This document shows positions 62,131 through 64,000 of a stretch of 64,000 nt of DNA, one piece after another. The translations under genes and the position numbers were made by a program. The notes under the pieces are model-generated. The model was not told where the DNA came from. It worked only from the letters and a program-made list of their open reading frames with translations, and made no database searches. This stretch comes from Flavobacterium sp. SM15. GTDB lineage: Bacteria > Bacteroidota > Bacteroidia > Flavobacteriales > Flavobacteriaceae. The stretch lies in assembly GCF_022012335.1 (NCBI RefSeq), contig NZ_JAKLTO010000007.1:104242-168241 (forward strand). Reading direction: 5' to 3'. How positions within the stretch are numbered: the stretch's first letter is position 1; every line of letters starts with the position of its first letter.

Positions 62131-63501
62131 ATGAAAAAAATAAATTTAATTATACTAGCTTCTGCGGCAACACTTTTCACAGCTTGTGTGAACGGAGATG
62201 ACTACGGTACACCCGATTTATCAAATCAGTGTACTACGCTTACCAAAACTAAGGAGGTTTCTGATATTGCTGCCTTAGCAACTTCACCAACTCCTGTTAA
62301 ATACAACGATGCAGACATCATCGAGGCTTATGTAACTTCAAGTGATTTGGGTGGAAATTTCTACAAATCAATTTCATTTGTTTCTGTGGATGGAAATACT
62401 GGTTTCAGTATTCCGATTGATGATTACAACTTATACACACAATTCGAACCGGGAAGAAAAGTATATGTAAACATGAAAAACCGTTACATTGCTAAAGATT
62501 TTGGTTCAACACTTATTGGTTCATTATACAACAATGATACTCCTGCCGATCTAACTGATGATGAAGTGGGAAGAATTGCCCCGGTGGAATACAAAAGTGT
62601 ATTAACCCGTTCTTGTGATGTTGTTAGTGAAGAATCGCTTGTAAACAGAGGTTTGACTATCACTCAGATTAAAACCGACGCCAACATCAATAAATTAATC
62701 GAGATTGATAATGTTCAGTTTACCGATCCTTCTTTAGGAAAGAAATTTTATGATGCTTCTCTTAACAGTATTGGTGGTGCTACAAATCACGAAATCGTTG
62801 ATGCAAATGGTGCTAAAATTGTTGTTCGTGTAAGTGAATTTGCTACGTTTGCCAACAAAGCTGTTCCAAGCGGTAACGGAAAAATTCGTGGTGTATTGAC
62901 TAAGTTCGGATCTACCTACCAATTCATGATCAGAACTGAGAATGATGTAAAAATGACCAATCCTCGTGTTAACGTATTGTTTGAACAGAATTTCGAATCT
63001 TTAACCTCTACCGGGAATAATCAATTTATTAATTTATCTGGTTGGTCCAATGTGTCTTTAAACGGAGGTGCTGAGCGTTGGGAAGGAAGAACTTTCAACA
63101 ATAACAAGTATGCTCAACTGTCTTCATTTGGTACGGGAGAAACAAACATGGATACTTGGTTAATTACCCCTGGAATCAACCTTAACAATACTATCAACGA
63201 GTATTTAACCTTCGGATCTAAGATAGGTTTTGCAAATGGTGTAGCCGTGACTGTTTGGGCTTCTACAAATTACAATGGTGCTAATACTGCTGCTGCGATT
63301 AACTCAGCAACATGGACGCAACTAAATCCAATTATGGCGCCACAAACCACCTCATTTCCGAATGATTATACAAACTCTGGACAAGTAGATTTATCTTCCT
63401 ACAACGGAACCGTATATATTGCTTTCCGATATGTAGGTTCTTCAACCGGAATAACTTCTACTTACCAAATTGATGATCTTAGAGTTGTTGGAGCACAATA
63501 A
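62131..63501 (+). CDS. DUF5689 plus choice-of-anchor J lipoprotein
   Basis: 456 residues: lipoprotein signal (LFTAC followed by VNGDDYG, acidic), a DUF5689 region (about 40-265) with OB-fold-like strands (DIIEAYVTSSDLGGNFYKSI, GFSIPIDDYNLYTQFEPG), and a second domain (about 285-456) similar to the whole preceding lipoprotein (FEQNFESLTSTGNN, STYQIDDLRVVG). Surface-bound. The domain sharing suggests duplication and that both bind the same ligand type. Confidence 0.88.
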   Translation: MKKINLIILASAATLFTACVNGDDYGTPDLSNQCTTLTKTKEVSDIAALATSPTPVKYNDADIIEAYVTSSDLGGNFYKSISFVSVDGNTGFSIPIDDYNLYTQFEPGRKVYVNMKNRYIAKDFGSTLIGSLYNNDTPADLTDDEVGRIAPVEYKSVLTRSCDVVSEESLVNRGLTITQIKTDANINKLIEIDNVQFTDPSLGKKFYDASLNSIGGATNHEIVDANGAKIVVRVSEFATFANKAVPSGNGKIRGVLTKFGSTYQFMIRTENDVKMTNPRVNVLFEQNFESLTSTGNNQFINLSGWSNVSLNGGAERWEGRTFNNNKYAQLSSFGTGETNMDTWLITPGINLNNTINEYLTFGSKIGFANGVAVTVWASTNYNGANTAAAINSATWTQLNPIMAPQTTSFPNDYTNSGQVDLSSYNGTVYIAFRYVGSSTGITSTYQIDDLRVVGAQ

Positions 63502-63518
63502 CAATAATCATATATTAT

Positions 63519-63549
63519 AAAAAAAGCGCCTTAATAGGCGCTTTTTTTA
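63519..63549 (+). terminator. Terminator of the TonB receptor operon
   Basis: Stem AAAAAAGCGCCT / AGGCGCTTTTTT with a 4-nt loop and T run, 17 nt after the stop at 63501. Confidence 0.93.
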
Positions 63550-64000
63550 TTTATTTACCTTCCTCCCCTAACATGATGTAGAACAAAAGCATTGCTCTCT
63601 TTCATTAAACCAAAAAGAATCAAATCTTTAAATCTAAAAAGGGTTGATCAAAATCAAATGGAACACTTTACTACCTCAGAAAACACCTACTTAATAAAAC
63701 TCAAACGACACTCTTCTGGCTTTTAATAAATTTTGGATTGGAGAAAAAGTCTCTTAATTAAAATAGTCTCTGTTGTAGTTTTTGAGGCAGTTTTTATAAA
63801 TTAATCATCGAATGTCTTTTCAAACACTTAACCAACACATCACAAATTAGCTTTATTTTAAGGATAGCGGTAAAAAAAAATTATTTCAATGTACTTTGCT
63901 TGTTTTCTTAAAAATAAAGCTTAAAACGTATAAAATCAAGCATAAAAAAACTCCCTGCTTTCACAGAGAGTCTTTTAGGGTAATTTAACTTACTATAATT
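63550..64000. other. Intergenic to right edge; minus-strand gene expected beyond
   Basis: No open frame of interest, no tRNA-like fold. A minus-strand terminator (63944-63971) near the edge implies that a minus-strand gene ends just beyond position 64000 or its 3' UTR enters the window. Confidence 0.5.
63944..63971 (-). terminator. Minus-strand terminator near the right edge
   Basis: On the minus strand ACTCTCTG pairs with CAGGGAGT (one U-G pair, arms 63964-63971 and 63950-63957, 6-nt loop), followed by a run of seven T. On the plus strand the same pair is A-C, so direction is clear. Confidence 0.82.

Noticed and set aside
58675..63501. Standard SusCD polysaccharide utilisation locus
   Set aside because: No SusD-like gene and no glycoside hydrolase or sugar regulator; the lipoproteins are DUF5689 and jelly-roll types.
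1..64000. Prophage, transposon, integron or genomic island
   Set aside because: No integrase, transposase, phage structural genes, tRNA attachment site or shift in base composition that I could see.

Overview
The window looks like an ordinary stretch of chromosome from a Flavobacterium-like member of the Flavobacteriaceae (Bacteroidota). The evidence is low GC, type IX secretion C-terminal sorting domains (YPNPV), a Bat aerotolerance operon, DUF4382/DUF5689/choice-of-anchor J lipoproteins, a GH92 enzyme, and the Bacteroidota -7 promoter element TAnnTTTG, found 16-28 nt before many start codons. I see no tRNA, rRNA, CRISPR array, insertion sequence, prophage or clear pseudogene.

Layout. 1-941: 5' part of a homogentisate 1,2-dioxygenase gene cut by the left edge. 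1.2-7.5 kb (minus): amino acid permease, patatin/Omp85-like protein coupled to uvrC, and a small secreted protein. 7.9-11.5 kb (plus): unknown protein, M14 deacylase-like peptidase, PLP decarboxylase, 5-formyl-THF cyclo-ligase and a small lipoprotein. 11.5-16.1 kb (minus): lspA, a zinc-less DksA-like protein and a type 2 ileS. 16.3-24 kb: a c-type cytochrome-like lipoprotein (plus), recO coupled to a PorZ-like T9SS protein (minus), an outer-membrane-like protein (plus), then a cystathionine gamma-synthase/lyase, DinB and thioesterase group (minus). 24.1-29.3 kb (plus): ArsC-like protein, DMT transporter, YicC-gmk-nadD, DUF1648 protein and a YqhD-like alcohol dehydrogenase. 29.3-38.9 kb: T9SS-exported NHL protein, gpsA, TerC, GH92, and a YjgN/M48 pair. 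39-41.6 kb: NlpE, pheS, an unknown protein and CvpA. 41.6-50.6 kb (minus): complete MoxR-DUF58-BatD-like-BatA-B-C-D-E operon. 50.8-54.7 kb: DUF4382 lipoprotein, AlbA_2 protein overlapping a PPP-type phosphatase, small beta-barrel and PhnA. 54.9-57.1 kb (minus): ALDH7-type dehydrogenase and 3-hydroxyanthranilate dioxygenase. 57.2-63.5 kb: secreted endonuclease/exonuclease/phosphatase protein divergent from a TonB receptor and two surface-type lipoproteins.

How genes fit together. Core functions (uvrC, recO, ileS, pheS, gmk, nadD, gpsA, lspA) alternate with envelope genes. The Bat operon is one long set of overlapping genes for an inner-membrane vWA complex driven by a MoxR ATPase. The far right looks like an uptake locus: receptor, two lipoproteins and a secreted phosphoesterase/nuclease-fold enzyme.

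Most unusual observations: (1) at least six intergenic spacers built of phase-locked 7-nt repeats, each array with its own consensus; (2) the IleS signature motif reads GIHH instead of HIGH, the form linked to hyper-resistance to mupirocin; (3) a DksA-family protein with only one of four zinc cysteines; (4) the possible nucleic-acid or phosphoester scavenging locus at the right end; (5) an orphan minus-strand terminator-like hairpin beside gpsA that could end a small unannotated transcript.
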